Assembly: GCF_937936435.1 (NCBI RefSeq)
Contig: NZ_CALDDG010000025.1
Span: 1-25,032 of the forward strand
Length of the DNA: 25,032 nucleotides
Reading direction: 5' to 3'
Origin: an uncultured Sulfuricurvum sp.
GTDB taxonomy: Bacteria; Campylobacterota; Campylobacteria; Campylobacterales; Sulfurimonadaceae
Below, in pieces: positions 13,364-21,526 of this stretch. The translations under genes and the position numbers were made by a program. Positions within the stretch are counted from its first letter, which is position 1; each line of letters begins with the position of its first letter. Below the pieces are notes generated by a model. That model worked only from the letters and a program-made list of their open reading frames with translations, was not told the origin of the DNA and did not search any database.

Positions 13364-15154
13364 CTACTGTTTTTTAATATAGCCTAGCTCGTCGAGTTTA
13401 TTGTAGATAGCCGATACGATACTTCCCGTCGCTTCCCCTCCGTGTCCTCCGTGCTCGACCATTACCGTGACGACAAATTGAGGATCATCGGCAGGACCGT
13501 ATGTCGTGAACCATGCGTGTGAACGTTTAAAATAATCCATATCATGCTCTTTTTGACGCTCCTTAACACCCTGCGCGATCCCCGTCGTTTGTGCCGTACC
13601 CGTTTTTCCGGCAATCGGAAAGCGTGTTGAAACAAAGGATCGGGCCGTTCCGCCAGGGTCGTTGCACACCGCCTTCATCGCGCGCTGAATGATCGGCAGT
13701 TTCTCTTTTTCCGTTGGAGTCAACACATCCAAGGGAACCGGGGTATACGGATTGTCGCCGATCATTTTGGCGACATGGGGTATCGGGAGATACCCCGTAG
13801 CCATCAATGCCGTAAAACGTGCCATTTGAAACGGCGTAATCAAAAAATCACCCTGTCCGATCGACGTATTGAGCGTCTCGCCTTGATACCACGGTTTATG
13901 AAATTTTGCCCGTTTCCATGCTCGGCTCGGAACGGTTCCGATAAATTCGTTCGGCAAATCGATCCCCGTTTTTTTACCCAATCCCATTCGAATCAATCCG
14001 GTACTCATCCGATCGATTCCTACTTGAAGAGCCCCCTGATAAAAATAATCGTCGCAACTTTCAGTAATGGCTTTGCTCACGTTTGTGACACCGTGTCCCG
14101 TTTTTTTCCAGTCTCTAAAAGTCCTGTTCCCCAATCTCATAGAACCGGTACTGAAAATCGTACTGTATTCGTCCATAACACCCGATGTAATATAAATGAG
14201 TCCCAAGCCTGTTTTAATCGTAGAACCGGGAGGATAAAGACCGCTGATAAGTTTGTTTGTAAACGGGGCATCGACACTGTTCATCAGTGCATTCCATTCT
14301 GTCGAACTGATACCCGACACGAAGCTATTAAGATCGTATTCGGGATAACTCCCCGCAGCATAGACGGCACCGTGAACATCCATGACGATGATCGTCCCCA
14401 CTTTTTTATCAAATAGCTGACCGATATAATTTTGAAGACGCATATCGATATTGAGAACGAGATTATGGTTTTCTTGTGTGGGTGTGCGGTCAAGCTCCTC
14501 TATTTCCACATTATGGGCATTAACCTTAATATGACGTTCACCGGCGACACCCTGCAAGTAACTGTTATAGTATTTTTCAATACCGTTTTTACCGACATGC
14601 CCCAATAATTTTAATGACGGATCCGTATCGATCTCTTTTTGATTTGCTTTAGAGACGTATCCTATTAAATGCGACGCTACCGAACCGTAAGGGTAGAGAC
14701 GTTTCGGTGAAGGAGAAATTTGAATCGTCTCCCGCAGGTTCATTAACGAATACAGAGGAATGATCGTCTCATGCGGCACGAAATCGACGACATCGATAAA
14801 CGAATGATTGTAGTAAGAGTCTTGCATTTTGTAAGTTTTAGCAATTTTTTCAGCGTCAAGAGAAGGGATCATCGATTTGAGATAGGCGATTTCATGATCC
14901 AACCGTTCCGTGTCTTTCCCTTTTGTCAGATGAGGTGCCAACGCAATTTTAAATCCGAGCTCATTGATAGCAATCGGCTCTAGCGAACGGTCCAAGATTT
15001 CTCCGCGTACCGGTGCGGAAAACTCTGTTTTGATGCTATTGTTTTCCGAAAGAGTTTCATAGTAGTCATTGGATTGAACCGATAGATGAAATACCCGGAC
15101 AATCAACCCGATCCATACCAGGGCAAAAAGAGTGATAATGATTTTAATCTTCAT
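13364..15154 (-). CDS. mrdA: Penicillin-binding protein 2 (elongasome transpeptidase)
   Basis: This 596-residue class B penicillin-binding protein has an N-terminal membrane anchor (residues 5-25), a pedestal domain (about 40-220) and a transpeptidase domain. The active-site motifs are STIK (Ser311-Lys314), SCD (366-368) and KTG (517-519). PBP2 cross-links lateral-wall peptidoglycan with RodA and the Mre complex in rod-shaped cells. The preceding gene (4-bp overlap) looks MreD-like, which supports the elongasome assignment over the divisome paralogue FtsI. It is the last gene of the long leftward run. No terminator is visible before the convergent ybeY. Confidence 0.94.
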   Translation of the reverse strand: MKIKIIITLFALVWIGLIVRVFHLSVQSNDYYETLSENNSIKTEFSAPVRGEILDRSLEPIAINELGFKIALAPHLTKGKDTERLDHEIAYLKSMIPSLDAEKIAKTYKMQDSYYNHSFIDVVDFVPHETIIPLYSLMNLRETIQISPSPKRLYPYGSVASHLIGYVSKANQKEIDTDPSLKLLGHVGKNGIEKYYNSYLQGVAGERHIKVNAHNVEIEELDRTPTQENHNLVLNIDMRLQNYIGQLFDKKVGTIIVMDVHGAVYAAGSYPEYDLNSFVSGISSTEWNALMNSVDAPFTNKLISGLYPPGSTIKTGLGLIYITSGVMDEYSTIFSTGSMRLGNRTFRDWKKTGHGVTNVSKAITESCDDYFYQGALQVGIDRMSTGLIRMGLGKKTGIDLPNEFIGTVPSRAWKRAKFHKPWYQGETLNTSIGQGDFLITPFQMARFTALMATGYLPIPHVAKMIGDNPYTPVPLDVLTPTEKEKLPIIQRAMKAVCNDPGGTARSFVSTRFPIAGKTGTAQTTGIAQGVKERQKEHDMDYFKRSHAWFTTYGPADDPQFVVTVMVEHGGHGGEATGSIVSAIYNKLDELGYIKKQ

Positions 15155-15606
15155 ACCAATGCCGCAATCACTAAAAATTCAACGATCATATACAAGGCTA
15201 TATGCCAATCCAACACAGGAAGCTGAAACAATAAGACCTGATCGACTATCCAAACATAAATCCAATATCCCGGATAGGCCAACAACACGAAAATCGCGGC
15301 CATACAGATTCGACATTGAATTACCTGTTCTAATTTCGGTATCACATAACGCGATAAGAGGGTGAAAAAGATGATCGTACTGCCAAACCAAAATCCTTTT
15401 TCCGCTTCGAAAACCAGCATCATGACACTTACGATACTTAATCCGAATAAATCATGCTTGCTTAGCGCATCGTGGTATGCAAAAAACAATACGGCCAATA
15501 GCGGAGGCAGAAGCAGATAAATGCTGCTTAAGCTGATATAACCGATAAATAAAGCAATGAGGAGCAGCTTGCTTATAATGTTTTGATAAGGGATACTTCG
15601 TTGCAT
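15151..15606 (-). CDS. Polytopic membrane protein, MreD-like
   Basis: A 151-residue protein that is nearly all hydrophobic, with four to five predicted membrane helices (for example LLLIALFIGYISLSSIYLLL and a C-terminal LYMIVEFLVIAALV). Size, topology and position directly before mrdA match MreD, the membrane partner of the elongation complex, but MreD diverges fast and no motif proves it. The start at 15606 overlaps the upstream GNAT gene by 34 bp and lacks a clear ribosome site, so translation may depend on coupling. It overlaps mrdA by 4 bp. Confidence 0.72.
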   Translation of the reverse strand: MQRSIPYQNIISKLLLIALFIGYISLSSIYLLLPPLLAVLFFAYHDALSKHDLFGLSIVSVMMLVFEAEKGFWFGSTIIFFTLLSRYVIPKLEQVIQCRICMAAIFVLLAYPGYWIYVWIVDQVLLFQLPVLDWHIALYMIVEFLVIAALV

Positions 15607-16037
15607 ACCGGAAAGTGTTTACATTTAATACAATCAGCCCATATTTTATGTTCAGGGATGGTCTCTTTTGGAATTTCAATAAATCCCAAACGTTCAAAAA
15701 AATGCTGCTGATACGTCAGCGCCAAAACCTCTTTTAACCCTAAACGACGTCCCTCTTCGCAAGCGTTTTCAACCAACGTCGTTCCGATGTTTTTACCACG
15801 ATACTCCGTAGCGATTATCATCGAGCGTACTTCGGCCAAGAGCGGCGAATGGATGTGCAAGGCAACAAATCCTACCAATGCCTCCCCATCCAACGCTAAA
15901 AAATAAGAGCGGATATTGGTAGCGATTTCATCGTTACTGCGCGGCAATATGACGCCCGACTCGATTTCCGGAGCAACCAATTCCTGCATAGCGGGAATAT
16001 CAAGCAAAGTCGGCTTTTTATAGGTGATCGTACTCAT
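15573..16037 (-). CDS. GNAT N-acetyltransferase, probable short-type N-acetylglutamate synthase
   Basis: A 154-residue single-domain GNAT protein. The acetyl-CoA loop is in EYRGKNIGTTLVENACEEGR (residues 78-97), and FFERLGFIEI is the usual late GNAT motif. A cysteine cluster, WADCIKCKHFPVC (Cys136, 139, 145), near the C-terminus is characteristic of the short ArgA-like family, which supplies N-acetylglutamate for arginine synthesis in bacteria lacking classical ArgA. The arginine role follows from the family as I recall it and is not proven here. It starts on a 4-bp overlap with engB and is co-transcribed with envelope genes. Confidence 0.82.
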   Translation of the reverse strand: MSTITYKKPTLLDIPAMQELVAPEIESGVILPRSNDEIATNIRSYFLALDGEALVGFVALHIHSPLLAEVRSMIIATEYRGKNIGTTLVENACEEGRRLGLKEVLALTYQQHFFERLGFIEIPKETIPEHKIWADCIKCKHFPVCNEVSLIKTL

Positions 16038-16645
16038 TGTTCATCACTTTTGATAGCTCGATACAGCTGCTCGACGATTTTATCCACACCTTTGCGTTTT
16101 GAGTTCGAAACCATTAAAGCTTCCGGAAAACGCTTCTTCAATTCGGAAAGCTCTTTTTGGTTCAGCTTGTCGATTTTTGTAAAAACCGTCATGATATATT
16201 GATCGGGCGTGCATATCTCTTCGAGGTAGGTAGCAACGGAGTGATCGATTTCCAAGTCGGGATGGCGACAGTCGATCAAATGGACAAAAATACGTATCTG
16301 TTTACGTTCGGAAATAAACCCGGTCAGATTACTTTCCCAGTCGCTTTTGAGGCTTTTAGCAACCTTGGCATATCCGAAACCCGGTAAATCGACGAACATA
16401 GCGTTTAAACGTTCATCGGTGTCGCGATCGAGGAAGGTAACGTTGAAATAATTGATTAAACGTGTTTTTCCGGGTGTCGCCGAGACTTTAGCAAGCGATT
16501 TTCGGTTTGTTAAAGTATTAAGCAATGAACTTTTCCCCGTATTCGAACGGGCCATAAAAGCAACTTCGTTATGATACTCATTCTCTGGAGCCAAGCGGAT
16601 GCTCGGAGCCGACGTCACAAAAGCCGAATCGATGATTTCAATCAT
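16034..16645 (-). CDS. engB: Ribosome-biogenesis GTPase EngB/YsxC
   Basis: A 203-residue circularly simple GTPase of the EngB (YihA/YsxC) family, which assists large-subunit assembly. G1 is ARSNTGKS (residues 32-39), G2 is around Thr57 in SATPGKTRLINYF, G3 is DLPGFGYAKV (86-95) and G4 is TKIDKL (156-161). The first residue of the P-loop is Ala instead of the usual Gly (GRSNVGKS), a mild variant that should not abolish binding. It overlaps both neighbours by 4 bp, so it is translated with lptA and the GNAT gene. Confidence 0.94.
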   Translation of the reverse strand: MIEIIDSAFVTSAPSIRLAPENEYHNEVAFMARSNTGKSSLLNTLTNRKSLAKVSATPGKTRLINYFNVTFLDRDTDERLNAMFVDLPGFGYAKVAKSLKSDWESNLTGFISERKQIRIFVHLIDCRHPDLEIDHSVATYLEEICTPDQYIMTVFTKIDKLNQKELSELKKRFPEALMVSNSKRKGVDKIVEQLYRAIKSDEQ

Positions 16646-17133
16646 TTAGCAGAACTTTTTGCTTTTGGTTTTTTATCTTCAAGGGTAAAAGTCATTATCA
16701 CCGGTTCATTATTGGCACTTTCAGCAGTAGCATGCCCGTATGTGGTGTTGACGACAACTTTATCACCTTTCACACGACGGTAATCGTCGAGACGGATCAG
16801 ATCTACTTTTTTATAAAACTGATACTCCCCTTCGTTCGGAAGATAGACTGCAGTTTGGGCTGTGCCGCGGTATTTTTCGTTTTGTTCGGTAACGATGTAA
16901 AAAGAGACGTCCCCTTCCGCCAGATATTTGGACGGTTTATTCGATTTGTCCGTATAAATTGTGATTTTCGAAGCGTTCATCTCATCAAAACCTTTTGTGA
17001 TTTTGACATGACCCGTAAAAACGGATACCCCTTTTTGCTGATCCCCTTTAAAATTGTCCGAAACGACTTTCAACTCTTCAGCTGTTGATAACAGCGCCAA
17101 AAAAGGGAATAAAAAAATAATCGATCGTATCAT
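16642..17133 (-). CDS. lptA: LPS export periplasmic protein LptA
   Basis: A 163-residue protein with a cleavable signal peptide (MIRSIIFLFPFLALLSTAEE) followed by one OstA/LptA beta-jellyroll: LKVVSDNFKGDQQKGVSVFT, GHVKITKGF, NASKITIY, YLAEGDVSF, YRGTAQTAVY, VDLIRLDD and VKGDKVVVN in the expected order. LptA bridges inner and outer membrane in LPS export. It sits 11 bp after lptC, the standard pairing. A lysine-rich tail (DKKPKAKSSAK) follows the domain. The annotation is firm from fold pattern plus neighbour. Confidence 0.92.
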   Translation of the reverse strand: MIRSIIFLFPFLALLSTAEELKVVSDNFKGDQQKGVSVFTGHVKITKGFDEMNASKITIYTDKSNKPSKYLAEGDVSFYIVTEQNEKYRGTAQTAVYLPNEGEYQFYKKVDLIRLDDYRRVKGDKVVVNTTYGHATAESANNEPVIMTFTLEDKKPKAKSSAK

Positions 17134-17144
17134 TGATAAATTTC

Positions 17145-17654
17145 CTATCGTAAATTGTAACTACCGCGTATTCGGTCAGCGGATACGGTATCTTTATGTG
17201 TGTCGAAGAAAAGTTTTTGTCCCTCTACACGATTTCCGTCTTGGGTTATAACAAAAGTCCCCTCGGTACTTGCGATAGAAGCTTTTGTGTCGTAGCGCCC
17301 TTCGTGTGAGCGAAATTCCAAACCGTCCTGACGGACGTAATGGACATTACCGTTTAACGTAATCAAATGATCTTTATAGGTTATCGCATCCGAACGGATT
17401 GATTGAAAAAGACGTTTGGTATTATCCCCAAATTTTCCTGATGTTACCTCATAACGGTCATCAAATTTTTTTGCTTCCTCTCCTACCAAAATATTATCAA
17501 TTCCCTTATGCGAAATTTCGTAAAGGGTAAAAGAAAGCAATTCGATTTTCGGGATTTCCCGTTTCTCTTGCTGTGCCGAATAATTAGGGGCGAAATAGGC
17601 ATACATCCCCAATAACAAACCTAATATCGATCCAAAAAAAAGGTTAAGCGACAT
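17145..17654 (-). CDS. lptC: LPS export ABC transporter periplasmic protein LptC
   Basis: A 169-residue protein with one N-terminal membrane anchor (LFFGSILGLLLGMYAYFAP) and a periplasmic OstA-like beta domain (EIPKIELLSFTLYEI, EVTSGKFGDN, LITLNGNVHYVRQDGLEFR, DTVSADRIRGSY). LptC receives LPS from LptBFG and passes it to LptA. Its ATG directly follows the kdsC stop (TAAATG). The order kdsC-lptC-lptA is the same as in many Gram-negative bacteria, which links Kdo supply to LPS export. Confidence 0.92.
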   Translation of the reverse strand: MSLNLFFGSILGLLLGMYAYFAPNYSAQQEKREIPKIELLSFTLYEISHKGIDNILVGEEAKKFDDRYEVTSGKFGDNTKRLFQSIRSDAITYKDHLITLNGNVHYVRQDGLEFRSHEGRYDTKASIASTEGTFVITQDGNRVEGQKLFFDTHKDTVSADRIRGSYNLR

Positions 17655-18146
17655 TTACATCCACTGAGATAAAAATTTTTCTTCTTCGCCGTTACGACGG
17701 ATCACTTTTTCGATCATCTCACGTACACAGGCATCTCCGCCCTTGCGATCCAAAACATGGGCAAACGATTTGAGATATTCGGAACCGTCATTAGGGGTGT
17801 AGGCCTGCCCGACCCATTGCAATAGCAGATAGTCGTTCAAATCGTCACCGATTGCCGCAACTTCATGAGGCTCGATTCCGAGTTCATCGCACATTTGCAT
17901 CGCCACGGCGCGTTTATCCTTGACACCTTGATACAAATGGGGAATGGAAAGTTCACGCGCACGATGGGTAACGATCGAAGAATCACGCCCGGTGATAATA
18001 GCAACCGCATGTCCCATTTTTTCCCACGCTTTGATCGCGAAACCGTCTTTAACGTTGAAATTTTTGAGTTCCAACCCATCGGCAGTGTATATGATCTTGC
18101 CGTCACTCAGACAGCCGTCGACGTCTAATATAAGCAATCGGATCAT
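17655..18146 (-). CDS. kdsC: 3-deoxy-D-manno-octulosonate 8-phosphate phosphatase
   Basis: A 163-residue HAD phosphatase of the cap-less C0 type. The motifs are LLILDVDGCLSDG (nucleophile Asp8 and acid Asp10), TGRDS (52-56), the lysine of GVKDKRA (about 75-81) and GDDLND (100-105). KdsC removes phosphate from Kdo-8-P to give Kdo for the LPS core. Tetramer-forming enzymes of this family have this length. It overlaps hisB by 4 bp and touches lptC, so it lies inside the envelope operon. Confidence 0.94.
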   Translation of the reverse strand: MIRLLILDVDGCLSDGKIIYTADGLELKNFNVKDGFAIKAWEKMGHAVAIITGRDSSIVTHRARELSIPHLYQGVKDKRAVAMQMCDELGIEPHEVAAIGDDLNDYLLLQWVGQAYTPNDGSEYLKSFAHVLDRKGGDACVREMIEKVIRRNGEEEKFLSQWM

Positions 18147-18715
18147 AATACCCCTTTGGTACTCGGAACACCGGAACGTTCATTGCGTACCAGCGCTCTG
18201 CGCAGAGCAACCGCGAGGGATTTAAACGCCGCTTCGATAATGTGGTGTTTGTTTTTTCCGCGAACCATGATGATATGGGCGGTAATACCGGCATTAAAGA
18301 CGACAGCCCGAAAAAATTCTTCGGCCAATTCCGCATCAAAAGCGCCTATTTTCCCGGAAACAGGAACATCGTAAACCAAAAACGGACGGTTGCTTAAATC
18401 CAGATCGCAACTGACTGCCGCTTCGTCCATCACGATAACGGCACTTCCGAAACGTTCCACTTTCTCGATCGGATATATCGCTTCACGCAATGCCTGTCCT
18501 AAAACGATCCCGATATCTTCGACGCTGTGATGATCGTCTATATGGATATCACCGTCACATGTTACCGACAGATCGATTTGAGCATGTTTGGCAAAGCTCT
18601 CCAACATATGATCCAAAAACCCCACTTTGGTCGATATCGTGCTTTTTCCCTCTCCGATGAGTCTGAGTGAAAGTTCGATATCGGTCTCTTTGGTTTGTCG
18701 TTTCTTTTGGATCAT
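18143..18715 (-). CDS. hisB: Imidazoleglycerol-phosphate dehydratase
   Basis: A 190-residue monofunctional IGPD, histidine synthesis step 6. Both halves of the duplicated metal-binding fold are present: STKVGFLDHMLESFAKHA with DDHHSVEDIGI in the first, and GKNKHHIIEAAFKSLAVALR in the second. The histidinol phosphatase domain of the E. coli fusion is absent, as is usual outside the enterics. It is one base from rlpA and overlaps kdsC by 4 bp, an amino-acid gene embedded in an envelope operon. Confidence 0.96.
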   Translation of the reverse strand: MIQKKRQTKETDIELSLRLIGEGKSTISTKVGFLDHMLESFAKHAQIDLSVTCDGDIHIDDHHSVEDIGIVLGQALREAIYPIEKVERFGSAVIVMDEAAVSCDLDLSNRPFLVYDVPVSGKIGAFDAELAEEFFRAVVFNAGITAHIIMVRGKNKHHIIEAAFKSLAVALRRALVRNERSGVPSTKGVL

Positions 18716-18716
18716 C

Positions 18717-19520
18717 CTATTCCCCTATGATAAAAGAGCCTTCAAAATAGCCCCGTGAGATAAAATCGCGTGCTTCGGCTTCACTTTTGAATCCGCTGAG
18801 CCATACGCGAAATAAACGTCTGCCATTATACTCTGTATCTTTTATGATTGCGTTATAGCCTTTAAAATTAGCATATTTTTGTTTCGTGTACGAAGCTCCT
18901 TCAAACCGTTCAAACGATCCGATTTGAACATAAAACGCATTCATAACACTTTGCTTCGGCCCCTGTGCTACACGTTTCATGTCGATTGAACGCATACCGC
19001 CCGGTTCGAAACCGAGAACTTCGAGGGTAACCGGAGCACTCCCTTTTTGTACCAGCCCGATCTCATTGGCAGCGGCATAGGACAAATCGATAATACGGCT
19101 TTCGACAAACGGTCCGCGGTCATTGATACGGACAATCGTCTGCGCATTGTTTTCAAGATTCGTTACCCTAACGACGGTATTCATCGGCAGGGTTTTATGT
19201 GCCGCGGTCATCGCATACATATCGTACCCTTCCCCGTTAGAAGTCTGTTTACCGTGAAAATCGGGACCGTACCAGCTTGCCCGTCCTTTGAACGTGTCTC
19301 CGACACTGACGACGGTCGGATAGTAATCTTTTCCCATAACCGTGTACGGACGCATCGTAGGATGAAGATCGCCGTTGGCTTTGTAGACATTAGAAGAGCT
19401 CATCGCGAGTTCTTGAGAAGGATATTTTTGGGACGGCTTCGGCTGATAGGAATATGAGCCGCTTTTGGTCGTACACCCTCCGATCAAGAGAGCTATACCG
19501 ACCAAGATTATTCTAATCAT
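18717..19520 (-). CDS. rlpA: RlpA-type septal lytic transglycosylase lipoprotein
   Basis: A 267-residue lipoprotein. The signal peptide ends at the lipobox IGGC (Cys16). A double-psi beta-barrel RlpA domain follows (about 70-170), with RASWYGPDFHGKQTSNGE, TAAHKTLPMNT and the NDRGPF motif, then a C-terminal SPOR domain (about 193-267) with AFYVQIGSF and LFRVWLSGFKSEAEARDF. Such proteins cleave denuded septal glycan and are recruited by SPOR binding to it. I chose the ATG at 19520, which overlaps the transglycosylase stop by 8 bp, over the TTG one codon earlier. It probably acts with the adjacent transglycosylase in cell separation. Confidence 0.93.
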   Translation of the reverse strand: MIRIILVGIALLIGGCTTKSGSYSYQPKPSQKYPSQELAMSSSNVYKANGDLHPTMRPYTVMGKDYYPTVVSVGDTFKGRASWYGPDFHGKQTSNGEGYDMYAMTAAHKTLPMNTVVRVTNLENNAQTIVRINDRGPFVESRIIDLSYAAANEIGLVQKGSAPVTLEVLGFEPGGMRSIDMKRVAQGPKQSVMNAFYVQIGSFERFEGASYTKQKYANFKGYNAIIKDTEYNGRRLFRVWLSGFKSEAEARDFISRGYFEGSFIIGE

Positions 19521-20727
19521 CAATTTTAACTTCCTGCCCTTCTTTCAATGTATTGGAGACAAACGGATTGTTTGCCTTGATCTGATCAATCGTCAGATTA
19601 TACAATGTGGCGACTGAAGCGAGGGTTTCCCCCTTTCTAGCCTTATGAAAACCGACCTGTTTATTCGAAGGACGGTTTACCGGAATTTTCAAATACCGCT
19701 TTGTATCCAAATCGTTCTCATCAGCAATCATGTTCTCGGTCATAATTGCACTTTCCGATATGTTATAACGGCTGGAAAGGCGCGAAAGCGTATCGCCCGA
19801 TTTGACTCTGTGCATTAGAAAATACCCTTTAAGGGCATGTGTCCGGTATTTTTGACGGAATTCGTCCACTTTGGCTTTAGGAATATACACAGGATAAGAT
19901 TCTTCATTGGGGGGTGTCACCCCTTTTTTCAAATGGGTGTTGAGCTTGACCAATTTTTTCTTGGGCATCTCTAATACCGCGGCGATTCGATCGATATCTT
20001 CACCTTCGGGGAGATAGACCGTTGCTATCGGGTTTTCTTGAGCGGTCGTAAATGCCGAATCGTATTGAATCTGCGATAAAAATACATCGTCGCTCGCCAA
20101 AAGAGCCAGCGCGACGACACTGCGTATGTAATTCCGGCTCTCAGGGGGGATATAGGAACGTTTGGGATCGGCGAGAACTTTTAAATCGGTAGTTCCCGCT
20201 TTGCGTATCGCTCGGTTGAGCCTGCCGTCTCCGCAATTATAGGCAATCAGTGCCAAATACCATTTGCCGAACTGTTTTTTGAGACTGCTCAAATAGGCGA
20301 TTGCCGCACGGGTCGATTTGATATGATCGCGCCGTTCGTCGACATATTGATCGATATGCAAACCGTGCAATTTCCCCGTCTGTTCCATAAACTGCCACAA
20401 TCCGGCTGCGCCGCGCGACGATGAGGTCCCTACCCGCAAACGCGATTCCGCCATCGCGACAAATAAAAATTCGCTTGGAAGATCCGATTGAGCGATCAGG
20501 GAAGAGAGCATCGGAATAAAGATATCGGCATTCTCTTCGGAATCGGCAAAGCCGTTGAGAGTACATTCGCGCCGTTTTTTTGCATAGATATCGTGTAGAT
20601 AGGGATCGCTCAGAAAAGAGGCAGGGATATCGAAATGACGTAAAACTTCAATTTTTTTCGGATCGTTCAGATCGAATCCGACGGCAAAAAGCCACAGCGG
20701 CACTAACAATGCTAAAATGGCCTTCAT
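19513..20727 (-). CDS. MltD-like lytic transglycosylase with two LysM domains
   Basis: A 404-residue exported protein. Residues 1-17 are a signal peptide (LALLVPLWLFAVG). The SLT domain (about 75-215) has the catalytic Glu94 in MAESRLRVGTSSSRGAAGLW and the family's AYNCGDGRL. Two LysM repeats follow, at about 306-350 (HRVKSGDTLSRLSSRYNIS) and 361-403 (HKARKGETLASVATLYNLT). The enzyme cleaves peptidoglycan to 1,6-anhydro-muropeptides, and LysM binds GlcNAc. The ribosome site AGGAG lies a few bases before ATG 20727. It is shorter than E. coli MltD (452 residues), and I see no lipobox. Confidence 0.9.
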   Translation of the reverse strand: MKAILALLVPLWLFAVGFDLNDPKKIEVLRHFDIPASFLSDPYLHDIYAKKRRECTLNGFADSEENADIFIPMLSSLIAQSDLPSEFLFVAMAESRLRVGTSSSRGAAGLWQFMEQTGKLHGLHIDQYVDERRDHIKSTRAAIAYLSSLKKQFGKWYLALIAYNCGDGRLNRAIRKAGTTDLKVLADPKRSYIPPESRNYIRSVVALALLASDDVFLSQIQYDSAFTTAQENPIATVYLPEGEDIDRIAAVLEMPKKKLVKLNTHLKKGVTPPNEESYPVYIPKAKVDEFRQKYRTHALKGYFLMHRVKSGDTLSRLSSRYNISESAIMTENMIADENDLDTKRYLKIPVNRPSNKQVGFHKARKGETLASVATLYNLTIDQIKANNPFVSNTLKEGQEVKIDD

Positions 20728-20749
20728 CCGCTCTCCTCACTCTTCATGG

Positions 20750-21526
20750 CTATCCAAATCCGAACAGTTTTTTGGCATTGGTCGTCGTGAGCGATTCGAT
20801 CTCTTTGACGTCGATATTCAGCAGTTGCGCCATTTTATCGGCGACAAAGCGGGTATACGCGCTTTCGTTACGCTCTCCCCGGTGAGGATGCGGTGTTAAA
20901 TACGGGCCGTCGGTTTCAATCACCAGTTTTTCTTGGGGTATCCGAGGGAGGATATTGACCAATTTCTTGGCATTTTGGAAAGTGACGACACCGCCTATGC
21001 CAAAATAGAAGTTTTGGTTGGCCAAAGAGAGAAGCTCGTCGTCGGCATTGTAGCAATGCAGTACTCCGCCAATTTCTGCGGCATCCTCTTCGAGTAAAAT
21101 CATTTTCGCATCGTGGCTGGCATCTCTGATATGGACGATCAGCGGTTTGCGGCACTCTTTGGCAAGACGGATCTGACGTCGGAATACCTCGGCCTGTCTT
21201 TGTTTTTCTTCGACTTTTGCTTCGTCGCTTCCTTCTAGGCGGAAATAATCAAGTCCGCATTCTCCGATCGCAATGCATTTGGGATGGGAAAGATAGTGCT
21301 TGAAATCGACGCTGTCGATCGTCTCCATATCGTAAGGGTGGACACCGACCGCAAAATAGACATCCTCATAAGCATCGCAAATTCCAACGGCACGTTCAAG
21401 CGTACCGGGGTGGGCTCCCGGGATGACGAACGCTTCAACACCCGCTTCGTGAGCACGCTGCATCATCGCCTCAAAGTCCTCAACATAACGCGGATCGTCG
21501 AGATGGATATGGGTATCGATAATCAT
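20750..21526 (-). CDS. tatD: TatD-family metal-dependent hydrolase
   Basis: A 258-residue TIM-barrel amidohydrolase-like enzyme. The metal ligands are all present: DTHIHLDD (His6, His8), GECGLDYFR (Glu89), PLIVHIRDA (His132), GVLHCYN (His157) and IETDGPYLTPHPHRGERNES (Asp205). TatD proteins act as Mg-dependent 3'-5' DNA exonucleases in repair of oxidised DNA; the name comes from a Tat operon but export is not their role. It overlaps recN by 4 bp, a DNA-repair pairing within the run. Confidence 0.94.
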   Translation of the reverse strand: MIIDTHIHLDDPRYVEDFEAMMQRAHEAGVEAFVIPGAHPGTLERAVGICDAYEDVYFAVGVHPYDMETIDSVDFKHYLSHPKCIAIGECGLDYFRLEGSDEAKVEEKQRQAEVFRRQIRLAKECRKPLIVHIRDASHDAKMILLEEDAAEIGGVLHCYNADDELLSLANQNFYFGIGGVVTFQNAKKLVNILPRIPQEKLVIETDGPYLTPHPHRGERNESAYTRFVADKMAQLLNIDVKEIESLTTTNAKKLFGFG